Positions 1 to 9,164 of a stretch of DNA of 64,000 nt are shown here, in pieces. Source of the stretch: Thiospirillum jenense (GTDB lineage: Bacteria > Pseudomonadota > Gammaproteobacteria > Chromatiales > Chromatiaceae). The notes beneath the pieces are model-generated. The model did no database searches, was not told the origin of the DNA, and saw only the letters and a program-made list of their open reading frames with translations. The number at the start of each line of letters is the position of its first letter. Positions within the stretch are counted from its first letter, which is position 1. A program made the position numbers and the translations under genes. The stretch covers positions 97,208 to 161,207 of the forward strand of contig NZ_JABVCQ010000002.1 of assembly GCF_014145225.1 (NCBI RefSeq), read 5' to 3'.

Positions 1-112
1 AAATGTTTAGGTGTGGTTTTAGTAGAAGGCAGATGTTTGATTCCTTAGAATGCTGTACTCTGTTATTGAGTCCAGTGTGCTTTTAATAACCCTCATTTCG
101 GAGGCTCAAAGA

Positions 113-238
113 ATGTCCGGCTTAAACGAACAACAAGCAAAAGAATTCCACGAACAGTTCAAGACCACCTATACCGCATTTGTCGGTATCGCTGCTATGG
201 CTCACCTGTTAGTCATTGCTGCCAAGCCCTGGTTCTAA
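113..238 (+). CDS. pucB: Light-harvesting complex beta polypeptide, LH2 type
   Basis: A 41-residue membrane polypeptide that binds bacteriochlorophyll in the antenna of purple bacteria. What is seen: a polar N-terminus with a first His (FHEQF), one membrane helix with the chlorophyll-ligand His in AAMAHLLV, and a C-terminal PWF. The ATG at 113 is preceded by GGAGG at 100-104; an upstream in-frame ATG at 50 would add 21 unrelated residues and is rejected. The short AKPWF end, rather than an LH1-like extended WRPW end, favours LH2 (puc) over LH1 (puf), but this was judged by eye. The alpha gene follows after 51 bases. The window begins just upstream, so other antenna genes may precede it. Confidence 0.85.
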   Translation: MSGLNEQQAKEFHEQFKTTYTAFVGIAAMAHLLVIAAKPWF

Positions 239-289
239 TAAGCGCTTCGCTTTAACCTTTTAATTCGTTCAAATAACGAGGAATTACCT

Positions 290-448
290 ATGAAACCCAG
301 CAATCCAGCCGACGATTGGAAAGTGTGGATGGTTGTTAGTCCTGCTACTTGGCTGATGCCGATTCTGTTCTCCGTGTTAGTCATTGCGCTCGCTGTCCAC
401 GCTGTCGTATTTGACATCGCCCCAGCCGGAATGCTGTTTGTCAACTAA
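290..448 (+). CDS. pucA: Light-harvesting complex alpha polypeptide, LH2 type
   Basis: A 52-residue partner of the beta subunit. It has an N-terminal polar stretch with DDWKVW, a single hydrophobic helix, and the chlorophyll-binding His in ALAVHAVVF. The KVWMVVSPATW segment resembles LH2 alpha chains of Chromatiaceae; LH1 alpha cannot be fully excluded. A GAGGAA ribosome-binding site lies at 278-283. Two hairpins follow the stop codon, the second a strong terminator, so the transcript ends here and the beta/alpha pair is the last pair of its operon. Confidence 0.85.
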   Translation: MKPSNPADDWKVWMVVSPATWLMPILFSVLVIALAVHAVVFDIAPAGMLFVN

Positions 449-461
449 TTGATAAATGGTT

Positions 462-487
462 AGTTTCCCTAATTTTTTAGGGAAACT
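462..487 (+). repeat. Inverted repeat directly downstream of pucA (possible mRNA-stabilising hairpin)
   Basis: AGTTTCCCTAA at 462-472 pairs perfectly with TTAGGGAAACT at 477-487 across a four-T loop. No T-tract follows, so it is not a classical terminator. In purple bacteria, hairpins behind antenna genes protect the short pigment-protein mRNA from 3' decay; that role here is inference. Confidence 0.7.
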
Positions 488-498
488 GAGCGACAAAG

Positions 499-535
499 CC
501 GCCCAATAGGTGATACTATTGGGCGGTTTTTTTTT
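499..535 (+). terminator. Rho-independent terminator of the antenna operon
   Basis: Stem CCGCCCAATAG (499-509) and CTATTGGGCGG (516-526) with loop GTGATA, followed by nine T (527-535). This is a textbook intrinsic terminator for the plus-strand pucBA transcript, 11 bases behind the first hairpin. Confidence 0.93.
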
Positions 536-611
536 GCATCAATAACAGATATGATTTGTCGCCTAATGCCGGAATGCAGACCTGAAATTTCCAACGAGCG
601 GAAGAACTTGC

Positions 612-1379
612 GTGTCAAACAAACTGTATTTTGAACACCCGTTGAATGAGCGTATTCGCACCTTTTTGCGCCTTGAACATCTCTGTGAAAAAATTGAGTA
701 TTTTCGGCCGCAGCCAAGTCATTGGGCAACCCGCGCCGCAATTGAAAGTTTGCTCGATCTTGTCACAGTAACATCCCGTTCGGATATTAAAAACGAATTG
801 ATTCGTGAATTAGATCGTAATCTAGTCACTTTGCAGCGAGTGCGACGGCAACCGAGTATTGATTTAACCGTTTTAGATACGATTGTGACGCAATTAGAAA
901 CTGCTTCAAAAAATCTGTCACAAATCAATGGGCAAATTGCCACGCTGGCGCGTGAAGATGAATTCTTAAAAGCAATTGCCCAACGCAATAGCATCCCTGG
1001 TGGCGCCTGTAGTTTTGATTTGCCGCACTATCACCATTTGCTAATGAAATCGCAGGTAGTGCGAATGCAATTGTTGGAACGCTGGAGTACCGATTTAACC
1101 CCAGTGAATGACGCGATCCGTTTGGTATTGTCACTTGCCCGCACGAGCGCCATGCCGCGTGAAGAAAAGGCAATACAGGGATTTTTTCAGGAAACGCTTG
1201 ATCCTGCCGCCCCCGCGCAATTAGTGCGTATTGGTTTAGATGCAGATTTGCCGTATTTTCCCGAAATCAGTGGACACAGAAACCGCTTTAGCATCCGGTT
1301 TTTAACCGCTGAAGATGCACAGCGGCCAATTCAAACACGCGATGATATTTCTTTTACACTGATCTGCTGCATTTTTTAA
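612..1379 (+). CDS. zapD: Cell division protein ZapD
   Basis: ZapD (formerly YacF, DUF1342) binds the C-terminus of FtsZ in the cytoplasm and bundles FtsZ filaments at the division ring. The 255-residue length fits the family. Recognisable segments are the N-terminal YFEHPLNERIRTFLRLEHL, the central RNSIPGGACSFDLPHYHHLL, and the C-terminal FSIRFL motif. Start is GTG at 612 (M-S-N-K-L); there is no strong ribosome-binding site. The usual neighbours coaE and yacG are absent; it stands between the antenna terminator and a convergent unknown membrane gene. Confidence 0.93.
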   Translation: MSNKLYFEHPLNERIRTFLRLEHLCEKIEYFRPQPSHWATRAAIESLLDLVTVTSRSDIKNELIRELDRNLVTLQRVRRQPSIDLTVLDTIVTQLETASKNLSQINGQIATLAREDEFLKAIAQRNSIPGGACSFDLPHYHHLLMKSQVVRMQLLERWSTDLTPVNDAIRLVLSLARTSAMPREEKAIQGFFQETLDPAAPAQLVRIGLDADLPYFPEISGHRNRFSIRFLTAEDAQRPIQTRDDISFTLICCIF

Positions 1380-1432
1380 TACAACGTGTTATTACAACAG
1401 CAGGTAGCGAATGGGTGAGTGCGGCAGGATGA

Positions 1433-2023
1433 TTACAATCCTACAATTAAGGCAACGATAAATAATAGAATTGTTATCGTCGCACCTAATCCAAATACAA
1501 TTAAAAACAACGGGCTTGTCATAAATAGAATTTCACCGACAATCGGCATGATTTCCGCCGCGTCATCGCCAAGAAATTTTATTTCTACCAGTGTTTTACT
1601 CATCGAAAACAAATCAGACCACGCGGACTTTTTATTGTGATTGTCTGTGTTTTGTTCAACAAAACGGTCACGCACATGTTGGCTCAATTCAGCCGTTTTA
1701 TCTTTCATGCCTGATATGATGTCGAGTATTTGCGCTGGCAAATCAATTACGGTTTGTAATGATAAATAAATTTTCCCCAGTAATAGCAGCGGCAATATTT
1801 CTAATAACACAAATAACCACAGCCCCGTGCTTAATTGTAATTGCCAGGTCTGCATCAAATCATAACTCAACCAAGCTGCTGCCAAAATACTCAAAATTAA
1901 TAATTGCCCCACCCGAATTAATAGTCTTTCTGCAACGTGCTGCGCCACTCGCGCTACCTTTAATAACTTATTCAACGTTGCCGTCAATGATGTGTGCTGT
2001 TCACTCGCCGTATCATTTGCCAT
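1433..2023 (-). CDS. Unknown integral membrane protein
   Basis: I do not recognise a family. The start was placed at the ATG ending at 2023 because AAGGAG precedes it at good spacing; a longer frame would overlap lnt. The 196 residues show two adjacent hydrophobic helices near residues 38-80 (LLILSILAAAWLSYDL and LWLFVLLEILPLLLLGKIYL), a charged middle section (residues ~95-145), and a C-terminal hydrophobic pair (FLIVFGLGATITILLFIVAL). It is transcribed divergently from lnt with only about 40 bases between the starts, so the two promoters must overlap. Function unknown. Confidence 0.75.
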   Translation of the reverse strand: MANDTASEQHTSLTATLNKLLKVARVAQHVAERLLIRVGQLLILSILAAAWLSYDLMQTWQLQLSTGLWLFVLLEILPLLLLGKIYLSLQTVIDLPAQILDIISGMKDKTAELSQHVRDRFVEQNTDNHNKKSAWSDLFSMSKTLVEIKFLGDDAAEIMPIVGEILFMTSPLFLIVFGLGATITILLFIVALIVGL

Positions 2024-2063
2024 CTTATCTCCTTCAATATGCGCTTGACCGCAATGTGATGAT

Positions 2064-3620
2064 ATGAGTTTATCCGATGCACTATCCACTATAATACGCT
2101 TATGGGCGACATCGCGCTATTCACCGCTATTCGCAGTGATGAGCGGGGCGGCAACTGTATTAGCCTTTGCACCCTTTGGCTGGTATGCAATTGCGATTGT
2201 CGCACTGGTGGTTTGGTATCAAAGTTTATACACAACAACAACCCCCCGCGCCGCGTTTTTAAATGGCTGGTTATTTGGATTAGGATTATTCGGATTTGGT
2301 GTTGCGTGGATCCGCATTAGTCTTAATGAATTCGGCAATTTAGCACCACCATTCGCTATCATTCTGACAGTTTTATTGATTGCTGCAATGGCATTGTATT
2401 ATGCCGTTACCGGCGTTCTATTACACTGGCTCATGCAATGCAATCATAAAAGACAGGATTGGATCGCACCAGTAATGGCACTACCCGCCGTTTGGGTATT
2501 ATTTGAATGGTTACGCGGTTGGTTATTCACTGGATTCCCCTGGCTAACCATTGGTAATAGCCAAGTTGATTCGCCATTAGTTGGTTTTGCGGCATGCTTT
2601 GGCGTGTACGGATTAAGTTTAATGGTGGCGCTATCCGCTGGTCTCATTTGGTCTGCACTCCATCACACCAATCGGATGCGTGTATTTACCATCGGTGCAT
2701 TAACTGCAATATGGTTAGCTGGCTGGTTATTACAGCGTATTGAATGGACTCAACCGACTGGTCAACCGCTGACTGCAACTGTTGTGCAGGGTAATATTCA
2801 ACAGGCGTTCAAATGGCAACCAGATATGCTATTGCCAACGATTGCAATCTATTTAGAATTAACGCGCCCGGCACTTGAGCAAAGTGATTTAATTGTTTGG
2901 CCAGAGACCGCTATTCCTGAATTCCTGCATACATTACGCGCTGGTTTATTTGATCCACTCACGCAACAGGCATGGGAGCATGATACCAACATTGTGGTGG
3001 GTATTCCAATCATGGTTGCCAACGACGAGTATTATAATGCTTTAATGACTCTCGGACAAAATGAAGATCAGTATTATAAACGCCATTTGGTACCATTTGG
3101 TGAGTATTTGCCATTTCGTGAGCTTTTACAGCCGCTGATTGATTGGTTCGAGGTGCCTTTATCGGCATTTAGTCGCGGGACGGCCGATAAACCATTATTA
3201 AAAGTCGGCGAGTTGCTGGTTGGCGCATCCATTTGTTATGAAGACGTATTTCCTACCGAAGTGCGCCAAGCATTACCAGAGGCGGCATATTTAATTAACG
3301 TCAGCAATGATGCGTGGTTTGGTGATTCATTAGCGCCGCCGCAGCATTTAGAATTTGCCCGCTTGCGCGCTATAGAAAATAGCCGCGATTTAATCCGTGC
3401 AACCAATACCGGAATTTCTGCCATCATTGATTGGCGTGGGCGGTTGCTGACGTCAATACCAGTTTTTACTCGCGCCACTGCAACCGCATCTATTCAGCCG
3501 CGCCAGGGACACACGCCATTTTCGCGCTTTGGCAATGCGCCAGTGTTGGTGTTGATAAATATCATGTTATTATTTGCACTATGGCGGCGTGGTCAGCATT
3601 TTTTATCAAAGCGTTCATAA
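2064..3620 (+). CDS. lnt: Apolipoprotein N-acyltransferase
   Basis: Lnt transfers an acyl chain from phospholipid to the N-terminal cysteine of diacylglyceryl-apolipoproteins in the inner membrane, the last step of lipoprotein maturation. The 518 residues have an N-terminal block of membrane helices (to about residue 222) followed by a nitrilase-like periplasmic domain. The expected catalytic residues are visible: Glu281 in WPETAIPEF, Lys338 in YYKRHLVPFGEYLP and Cys390 in ASICYEDVFP. A last membrane helix lies near residue 500 (VLVLINIMLLFALW). The ATG at 2064 gives the expected N-terminus. The usual neighbour ybeX/corC is not next to it. Confidence 0.96.
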   Translation: MSLSDALSTIIRLWATSRYSPLFAVMSGAATVLAFAPFGWYAIAIVALVVWYQSLYTTTTPRAAFLNGWLFGLGLFGFGVAWIRISLNEFGNLAPPFAIILTVLLIAAMALYYAVTGVLLHWLMQCNHKRQDWIAPVMALPAVWVLFEWLRGWLFTGFPWLTIGNSQVDSPLVGFAACFGVYGLSLMVALSAGLIWSALHHTNRMRVFTIGALTAIWLAGWLLQRIEWTQPTGQPLTATVVQGNIQQAFKWQPDMLLPTIAIYLELTRPALEQSDLIVWPETAIPEFLHTLRAGLFDPLTQQAWEHDTNIVVGIPIMVANDEYYNALMTLGQNEDQYYKRHLVPFGEYLPFRELLQPLIDWFEVPLSAFSRGTADKPLLKVGELLVGASICYEDVFPTEVRQALPEAAYLINVSNDAWFGDSLAPPQHLEFARLRAIENSRDLIRATNTGISAIIDWRGRLLTSIPVFTRATATASIQPRQGHTPFSRFGNAPVLVLINIMLLFALWRRGQHFLSKRS

Positions 3621-3953
3621 GCAGCGTCAATCAAATCGCCCTGATATTCGGCCGATTTTAATTGCCATTGCTGTATTGACACGCTAATGTAGGCAGAGTT
3701 GGTTTATTTAAGCGCCGGCATTGCTCATTGCCGAGCAATCTGTGTGCATTTTCAATCATACCGGTGATTGATTCGTGCCTAATCACCGGCTTAATTGACC
3801 GCGTATATCGTATTTAGGGCGCAACAGACTTGGCATAACCATAGATGATGATGCACAATGCACGACGGTAGCGTGATGTGGTGCCCCGCACCGCTGCCTT
3901 AACACAACGATTCCGCAAACCATGCCATTGTTTTTTCTAGGAAAGGAGCTGTC
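3621..3953. other. Intergenic region between lnt and hip, with two inverted repeats
   Basis: No gene is seen in these 333 bases. TTGCTC/GAGCAA (3721-3738) and CCGGTGATT/AATCACCGG (3761-3769 and 3781-3789) could form hairpins; neither has a proper T-tract, so they are weak candidates for lnt termination or control of hip. The hip ribosome-binding site GGAAAGGAG is at 3940-3948. A promoter for hip must lie here, but I cannot assign a convincing -35/-10 pair. Confidence 0.5.
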
Positions 3954-4310
3954 ATGTCCGATAAGCAAATGAACAAAAGCCGTCGTGATGCCGTTAAGTT
4001 GATGATCGGTGGTTTGGCAACCGTGCCATTATTGAATCTGGTAGGGATGGCGGCTGCTCATGCCGAAGATTTGCCGCATGTTGACCCAGCGACTGATGCA
4101 ACCGCGCAAGCACTCAAGTATGTGAATGATGCGGCGCAGGCGGATCGTGCTACCAACGCCCGTCCTGGCTTGCCACCGGATCAGCAACGCTGTGCCGTGT
4201 GCCAATTCGTGTTAGCCGAGACTGGGGCGTGGCGTCCATGCAGCCTGTTCCCGGGTAAATTGGTGAATGAAAACGGCTGGTGTACGTCCTGGACTATGAA
4301 GGCTGGTTAA
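3954..4310 (+). CDS. hip: High-potential iron-sulfur protein (HiPIP) precursor
   Basis: A soluble periplasmic [4Fe-4S] electron carrier that re-reduces the photosynthetic reaction centre (through its bound cytochrome) in purple sulfur bacteria. The 118-residue precursor has a twin-arginine signal ([13 protein letters not shown], residues 8-20) ending near AHA (35-37), giving a mature protein of about 80 residues. The four cluster cysteines are Cys80, Cys83, Cys96 and Cys110 in the C-x2-C-x12-C-x13-C arrangement of the family. The twin-arginine signal fits export of a folded cluster protein. Start ATG with GGAAAGGAG before it. The gene is monocistronic. Confidence 0.97.
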   Translation: MSDKQMNKSRRDAVKLMIGGLATVPLLNLVGMAAAHAEDLPHVDPATDATAQALKYVNDAAQADRATNARPGLPPDQQRCAVCQFVLAETGAWRPCSLFPGKLVNENGWCTSWTMKAG

Positions 4311-4618
4311 TTTTAATTAACTGCGATCTTTCTGCGATAACCGCAGGCGGGGCGTTGGTGAATAAAACTAGCGCCCTGTTGTTTGTTACAATACAGTGTG
4401 GTTTCTATCTAACCCCTTGATTTTTTGAACTTTTCACCGATTGCTTTTGCAACCTTGTGTTTTCAAGACAGTCACCAATCCTGTCAATTGGGTTGCCGAT
4501 CAAATCAACTGGCGCTCCACTGCCTAATTGCTGATTTAAGCACGGTCATTTTAATCAGCTGGTTCATCGTTTTAGCGTTAGCACCCCGCTAACCTCACTT
4601 CACCTGATCTCAAACACC
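4311..4618. other. Intergenic region after hip
   Basis: No coding sequence is seen in 308 bases. A short CTGCG/CGCAG dyad (4332-4346) lies behind the hip stop but lacks a T-tract. The second half is AT-rich and precedes a notably GC-rich gene. Confidence 0.4.
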
Positions 4619-5401
4619 ATGTCTGCCGTACTCACCTCCCTTCGTTACCGCCAAGTTGTACTCCGGGCGTTGCTCTGGAGCGTGGTGGGCATCACCTACG
4701 CCCCGCTGTTTGTCGGCTTGGATCGCCTATTTGCCGTCATCGGGTTCGGAGCATGGGCGACGGTGCCGGCGGCGGCGCTCACCACCGCGGCCGTCACGGT
4801 GTTGACCAGCGCCCAACAGGTCGCAGTGGCCGCCAGTCTCGTGGGCGTAACGGTCGCCTCATTTGGCTTACTTATCATGGGATCAACCTTGCCACTCGGC
4901 TCACTGGCGACCGCCGCCGCGGTTGCCGGCATCATCGCCGGACTGGTGGTGCGCTTCCCGCAGTGCTGCACTTGGCACGTCGCCGGTAAAGCCTTCGCCG
5001 CCGCCGTCACGGGTATCTTGTGCGGTACCGTGCTAGTGTTTGCCAAACCGCTGGTGGAGGGATTGCAATCCCCAGCCGGGGCGGTGGCATTTCTGATTTC
5101 AATCAACGGCATGTTTTACGTTGCGGTGGTGCGGCAGTGGATTGAACAACTGGGTTGCGCCTCGCAAGGCTCTTGTCAATTGCGGCAAGCGTTGGTGATC
5201 GGGTTGATTGCGATGCTCACGGCGGCGAGCGTGTGGGTCGTGGGCGCATCTGTCACCGGGCGTACGGGCGATGCCATCACCGATGCGCTGTTGACATTGC
5301 CGCATGTGTTGCCACTCGCGTTAGCCAGCGGGGCGATCACCGGGGTTATCACCGGTGCGCTGCTTGAAATATTTGAATTCCGCTGGGTTCACGATGCGTG
5401 A
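4619..5401 (+). CDS. Unknown polytopic membrane protein
   Basis: 260 residues, strongly hydrophobic with about six to seven membrane helices and Ala/Val/Gly-rich composition. A CC pair (FPQCCTW, about residue 117) and a short GCASQGSCQLR loop (about residue 180) are the only cysteine-containing stretches. I do not recognise the family. The start ATG at 4619 follows a weak purine stretch. The DNA is distinctly more GC-rich than the flanking noncoding sequence. Orientation and position after hip suggest nothing firm about function; a transporter or quinone/redox membrane protein are only guesses. Confidence 0.7.
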   Translation: MSAVLTSLRYRQVVLRALLWSVVGITYAPLFVGLDRLFAVIGFGAWATVPAAALTTAAVTVLTSAQQVAVAASLVGVTVASFGLLIMGSTLPLGSLATAAAVAGIIAGLVVRFPQCCTWHVAGKAFAAAVTGILCGTVLVFAKPLVEGLQSPAGAVAFLISINGMFYVAVVRQWIEQLGCASQGSCQLRQALVIGLIAMLTAASVWVVGASVTGRTGDAITDALLTLPHVLPLALASGAITGVITGALLEIFEFRWVHDA

Positions 5402-5475
5402 CGCGGGACTTTTCACTTGAACGCGCCATTCGCGGCACGTTGATCGCAGGAGTTGGGCAGTTAGTTGTTGATTAA

Positions 5476-5503
5476 TTGTTCCTGCGCGCCCGCGTGGGAA
5501 TGC
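5476..5503. repeat. Degenerate copy of a dispersed palindromic repeat
   Basis: ATTGTTCCTGCGCGCC followed by CGCGTGGGAATGCC resembles the GATCGTTCCC...GGGAACGATC element found at 21113-21146 and 35199-35227. It lies in the gap between the membrane protein gene and rlmE. Confidence 0.5.
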
Positions 5504-5641
5504 CATCTTCCTTGAAAAATCAACCAGTTAATCGTTGAATTGCAAACTCTAGCACCTCTAAATTGCGCCCCGCTTGAATTGATGGTGGGCGTTCCGCCGC
5601 GCATCCCACGCTAATCATTTTTCAACCATTGGTCATGCCGC

Positions 5642-6277
5642 GTGAGTCGTATTAAAAGTAAAAGTAGTCAACAGTGGTTAGCGCGCCAGCAGCGGGATCC
5701 GTATGTGCAGCAGGCACAGCGCGATGGCTACCGCTCCCGCGCCGCGTATAAGTTGTTGGAAATTAACCAAAAAGAGCGATTGCTGCGCCCGGGGATGCGG
5801 GTGCTTGATCTGGGCGCTGCACCGGGTGGCTGGTCACAGGTTGCCGCGCAGGCGATTGGGCGGTCAGGGACGGTGATTGCGGTTGACCTGTTGCCCATCA
5901 CACCACTGCCGGGCGTCACTGTATTACAGGGCGATTTTACCGACGCGGCGCTGTTGGCGCAGTTGCACACCCAACTGGCCGGGCAAGCGGTGGATGTGGT
6001 GTTGTCAGATTTAGCCCCCACCTTCTCTGGCGTGGTGGCGGTGGATCAGCCGCGCAGCATTTATTTGGGTGAACTGGCAGCGGAGTTGGCGGTGACGGTA
6101 CTCAAACCCAATGGCGGGTTGGTGTTAAAAGCCTTTCATGGCACGGGGTTGGATGACTTGCTGCGGACACTGCGCCAACAGTTTGTCCGCGTGACTACCC
6201 GCAAGCCGCCCGCCTCCCGCGCTCAGAGTAAAGAAATTTACCTCGTGGCGCGCCAATTACGCCCGCTGCCGGCGTGA
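5642..6277 (+). CDS. rlmE: 23S rRNA (uridine-2552-2'-O)-methyltransferase RlmE
   Basis: RlmE (FtsJ/RrmJ) methylates the ribose of U2552 in the A-loop of 23S rRNA on the 50S subunit using S-adenosylmethionine. The SAM-binding motif LDLGAAPGGW is at residues 55-64. The catalytic tetrad is complete: Lys37, Asp123, Lys163 and Glu198, one residue off the E. coli numbering. Length 211 is typical. Start is GTG at 5642; no better start is available. It begins the conserved rlmE-ftsH-folP run. Confidence 0.97.
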   Translation: MSRIKSKSSQQWLARQQRDPYVQQAQRDGYRSRAAYKLLEINQKERLLRPGMRVLDLGAAPGGWSQVAAQAIGRSGTVIAVDLLPITPLPGVTVLQGDFTDAALLAQLHTQLAGQAVDVVLSDLAPTFSGVVAVDQPRSIYLGELAAELAVTVLKPNGGLVLKAFHGTGLDDLLRTLRQQFVRVTTRKPPASRAQSKEIYLVARQLRPLPA

Positions 6278-6355
6278 TGACAGCGACAGGTTGACAGTCT
6301 CTAATTTAATCTCCAGCATTGTTCAATCGGAAAATATTTAAACAGAGCGTAGGTT

Positions 6356-8272
6356 GTGAGCGATATGGCAAAAAACTTGATTTTATGGGTCGTCATCGCC
6401 TTAGTGTTGATGTCGGTATTTAATAATTTTACGGTGACGCAGAGTACGCCGCGCATGTTGGCGTATTCGGATTTCATTGCGCAGGTGCGTGATGGTCAAG
6501 TGCGCGAAGTGAGTATTCGGGGCGATATTATTGAAGGAATGAGCGCCGGTGGCCAGCGCTTTACCACCTATAGCCCGGGTGATGCGGGATTGGTCGGTGA
6601 TTTGCTAAATAATCAAGTGGAAATTAAAGCCGCGCCGCCGGAGAAACAATCGTTTCTGATGCAGATTTTAATTAACTGGTTCCCGCTGTTTATTCTGATT
6701 GCGCTGTGGATTTTTTTCATGCGGCAAATGCAGGGCGGGGCGGGTGGCCGCGGGGCGTTGTCATTCGCTAAAAGTCGCGCACGGATGCTGGGTGAGGATC
6801 AGGTCAAGGTGACGTTTGCCGATGTCGCCGGCTGCGAGGAAGCTAAAGAGGAAGTGGTCGAGATCGTGGATTTCTTGCGCGATCCGAGCAAGTTTCAGAA
6901 ACTTGGCGGCAAGATTCCCAAAGGCGTGTTGATGGTCGGGCCGCCGGGGACGGGTAAAACATTGCTGGCGCGGGCGATTGCGGGCGAGGCGAAAGTGCCG
7001 TTTTTCACCATTTCCGGTTCAGATTTCGTCGAAATGTTTGTCGGCGTCGGCGCATCACGGGTGCGCGATATGTTTGAACAGGCGAAAAAACATGCGCCGT
7101 GCATCATTTTTATTGATGAAATTGACGCGGTCGGGCGGCATCGTGGCGCGGGTTTGGGCGGTGGTCACGACGAGCGCGAGCAGACGTTGAACCAGTTGCT
7201 GGTGGAAATGGATGGGTTTGAAGGCACGGAAGGCGTGATCGTGATTGCCGCGACCAACCGCCCGGATGTGCTGGATCCCGCCCTGCTGCGCCCGGGGCGT
7301 TTTGATCGCCAAGTGGTGGTGCCGCTGCCGGACGTGCGCGGGCGTGAGCAGATTTTGCGCGTTCACATGCGCAAGGTGCCGACGGCGGAGGATGTCAAAG
7401 CCTCGATCATTGCACGCGGAACGCCGGGCTTTTCGGGTGCTGACTTGGCCAATTTGGTGAATGAAGCCGCGTTATTTGCCGCTCGGGCGAATAAACGTTT
7501 GGTGGATATGCAGGATTTAGAAAAAGCCAAAGATAAAATTATGATGGGCACTGAGCGCCGTTCAATGGTGATGTCGGATAATGAAAAGAAATTAACTGCC
7601 TATCACGAATCCGGCCACGCAATTGTCGGGCGATTAGTGCCGCAACATGATCCGGTGCATAAGGTGAGTATTATTCCGCGTGGGCGGGCGCTCGGTGTGA
7701 CGCTGTTTTTACCCGAAGATGATCGCTTTAGTTTTAGCAAACTGCGATTAGAAAGTCAGATTTCGAGTTTATTCGGCGGGCGTATTGCCGAGGAATTGAT
7801 TTTCGGCGCCGATATGGTGACCACCGGCGCGTCTAATGACATTCAACGGGCGACGGAATTGGCGCGCAATATGGTCACAAAATGGGGGTTGTCTGATAAA
7901 TTGGGGCCGCTCGCCTATGGTGAAGATGAGCAAGAAGTGTTTCTCGGTCATTCAGTGACGCAGCATAAAGCGGTGTCCGATGAGACGGCGCATTTAATTG
8001 ATAAAGAAGTGCGCAGTTTTATTGATCGCAATTATGAACGTGCCAAACAGTTGTTGATTGATAACATGGATTGTTTGCACGCAATGGCTGCGACCTTGAT
8101 TAAATACGAAACCATTGATGCCGAACAGATTGATGACATCATGTCGCGGCGTGAACCGCGTCCACCCAAAGATTGGGATAATGACACGCACCATCCGGGC
8201 AGTAAATTGGATATTTTAGCCAGTGATAAACTCGGGGGCGTCAAGCCATTGAGTGATGCGGCGGGTGGTTAA
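6356..8272 (+). CDS. ftsH: ATP-dependent zinc metalloprotease FtsH
   Basis: Membrane-anchored AAA+ protease that degrades unassembled membrane proteins and regulators such as LpxC and sigma-32. Order: first membrane helix (residues ~8-22), periplasmic domain, second helix (~104-122), AAA module with Walker A GPPGTGKT (195-202) and Walker B FIDEID, SRH arginines in RPGRFDR, then the M41 peptidase with zinc motif HESGH (417-421) and distal Asp near 495. GTG at 6356 gives [10 protein letters not shown]; the ATG at 6365 (MAKNLILW, as in E. coli) is an equally good start. Base composition shifts from GC-rich to AT-richer near 7460. Confidence 0.98.
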   Translation: MSDMAKNLILWVVIALVLMSVFNNFTVTQSTPRMLAYSDFIAQVRDGQVREVSIRGDIIEGMSAGGQRFTTYSPGDAGLVGDLLNNQVEIKAAPPEKQSFLMQILINWFPLFILIALWIFFMRQMQGGAGGRGALSFAKSRARMLGEDQVKVTFADVAGCEEAKEEVVEIVDFLRDPSKFQKLGGKIPKGVLMVGPPGTGKTLLARAIAGEAKVPFFTISGSDFVEMFVGVGASRVRDMFEQAKKHAPCIIFIDEIDAVGRHRGAGLGGGHDEREQTLNQLLVEMDGFEGTEGVIVIAATNRPDVLDPALLRPGRFDRQVVVPLPDVRGREQILRVHMRKVPTAEDVKASIIARGTPGFSGADLANLVNEAALFAARANKRLVDMQDLEKAKDKIMMGTERRSMVMSDNEKKLTAYHESGHAIVGRLVPQHDPVHKVSIIPRGRALGVTLFLPEDDRFSFSKLRLESQISSLFGGRIAEELIFGADMVTTGASNDIQRATELARNMVTKWGLSDKLGPLAYGEDEQEVFLGHSVTQHKAVSDETAHLIDKEVRSFIDRNYERAKQLLIDNMDCLHAMAATLIKYETIDAEQIDDIMSRREPRPPKDWDNDTHHPGSKLDILASDKLGGVKPLSDAAGG

Positions 8273-8284
8273 ATTTCAATTGTC

Positions 8285-9118
8285 ATGTCGCTATTAAACT
8301 GCGCTGGTCGTGTATTAGATTTGACCACCCCGCAAGTGATGGGGATATTAAATGTGACGCCCGATTCATTCTCTGATGGCGGGCGTTTTCTTTTGCCTGA
8401 TACGGCGCTGCGTCATGCTGAACAAATGGTGGCGGCGGGCGCGGCTATGATTGATGTCGGCGGTGAATCTACTCGGCCTAATGCAACACCCATTAGCGTT
8501 GATGAAGAAATCCGCCGCGTCGTGCCGGTGATTGAACGCATTGCCGCGCAATTGCCGGTGCCGATTTCAATTGATACCTCTAAACCGGCAGTGATGCGGG
8601 CGGCAATTGCGGCGGGCGCCGGTTTTATTAATGATGTGCGCGCATTGCAATTGCCCGGTGCATTAACCACGGCCGTCGCATTAAAGGTGCCGGTGTGTTT
8701 AATGCACATGTCGGGCGAGCCGCAGGTCATGCAGCAGGCGCCGTCTTATTCTGACGTGGTCGCGGAAGTAATAGATTTTTTACGCGCTCGTATTGCCGCT
8801 GCGGTACAAGCGGGATTAAATTTAACGCAGATCGTAATTGACCCTGGGTTTGGTTTTGGTAAAACCCTGGCGCATAATGTTCAATTATTCGTCCATTTAC
8901 CCGAATTGGCCGCAATCGGGGTGCCATTATTAGTTGGATTATCACGCAAATCCATGTTGGGCGGGATTACCGGCAGCGCGGTGGATGATCGGTTAATAGA
9001 AAGTATTAGCGCGGCGGTATTAGCGGTGGAACGCGGCGCCCGTTTAATTCGCGTGCATGATGTCGCCGCAACCGTGCGGGCATTAAAGGTCGTGGCGGCT
9101 ATTCACGCGGCGGATTAA
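8285..9118 (+). CDS. folP: Dihydropteroate synthase
   Basis: Condenses p-aminobenzoate with 6-hydroxymethyl-dihydropterin pyrophosphate in folate synthesis; the sulfonamide target. The family signatures are present: MGILNVTPDSFSDGG near the N-terminus, IDVGGESTRPNA, ISIDTSKPAVM, FINDVRAL, VCLMHMSG, DPGFGFGKT and LVGLSRKSM. 277 residues is normal. It begins 12 bases behind ftsH, so the two are probably co-transcribed. In most gammaproteobacteria glmM follows; here a degraded defence-gene fragment and a chemoreceptor follow instead. Confidence 0.97.
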   Translation: MSLLNCAGRVLDLTTPQVMGILNVTPDSFSDGGRFLLPDTALRHAEQMVAAGAAMIDVGGESTRPNATPISVDEEIRRVVPVIERIAAQLPVPISIDTSKPAVMRAAIAAGAGFINDVRALQLPGALTTAVALKVPVCLMHMSGEPQVMQQAPSYSDVVAEVIDFLRARIAAAVQAGLNLTQIVIDPGFGFGKTLAHNVQLFVHLPELAAIGVPLLVGLSRKSMLGGITGSAVDDRLIESISAAVLAVERGARLIRVHDVAATVRALKVVAAIHAAD

Positions 9119-9164
9119 ACCGTGACATCGAATAGCATTCTCCATCAACCCCCCGCCTGAATCG

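Noticed and set aside
113..448. LH1 (pufBA) assignment
   Set aside because: The beta chain lacks the extended WRPW-type end and the alpha chain begins like LH2 alpha; LH1 is not fully excluded.
3721..3789. Terminator for lnt
   Set aside because: Two dyads are present but neither has a T-tract; kept only as inverted repeats.
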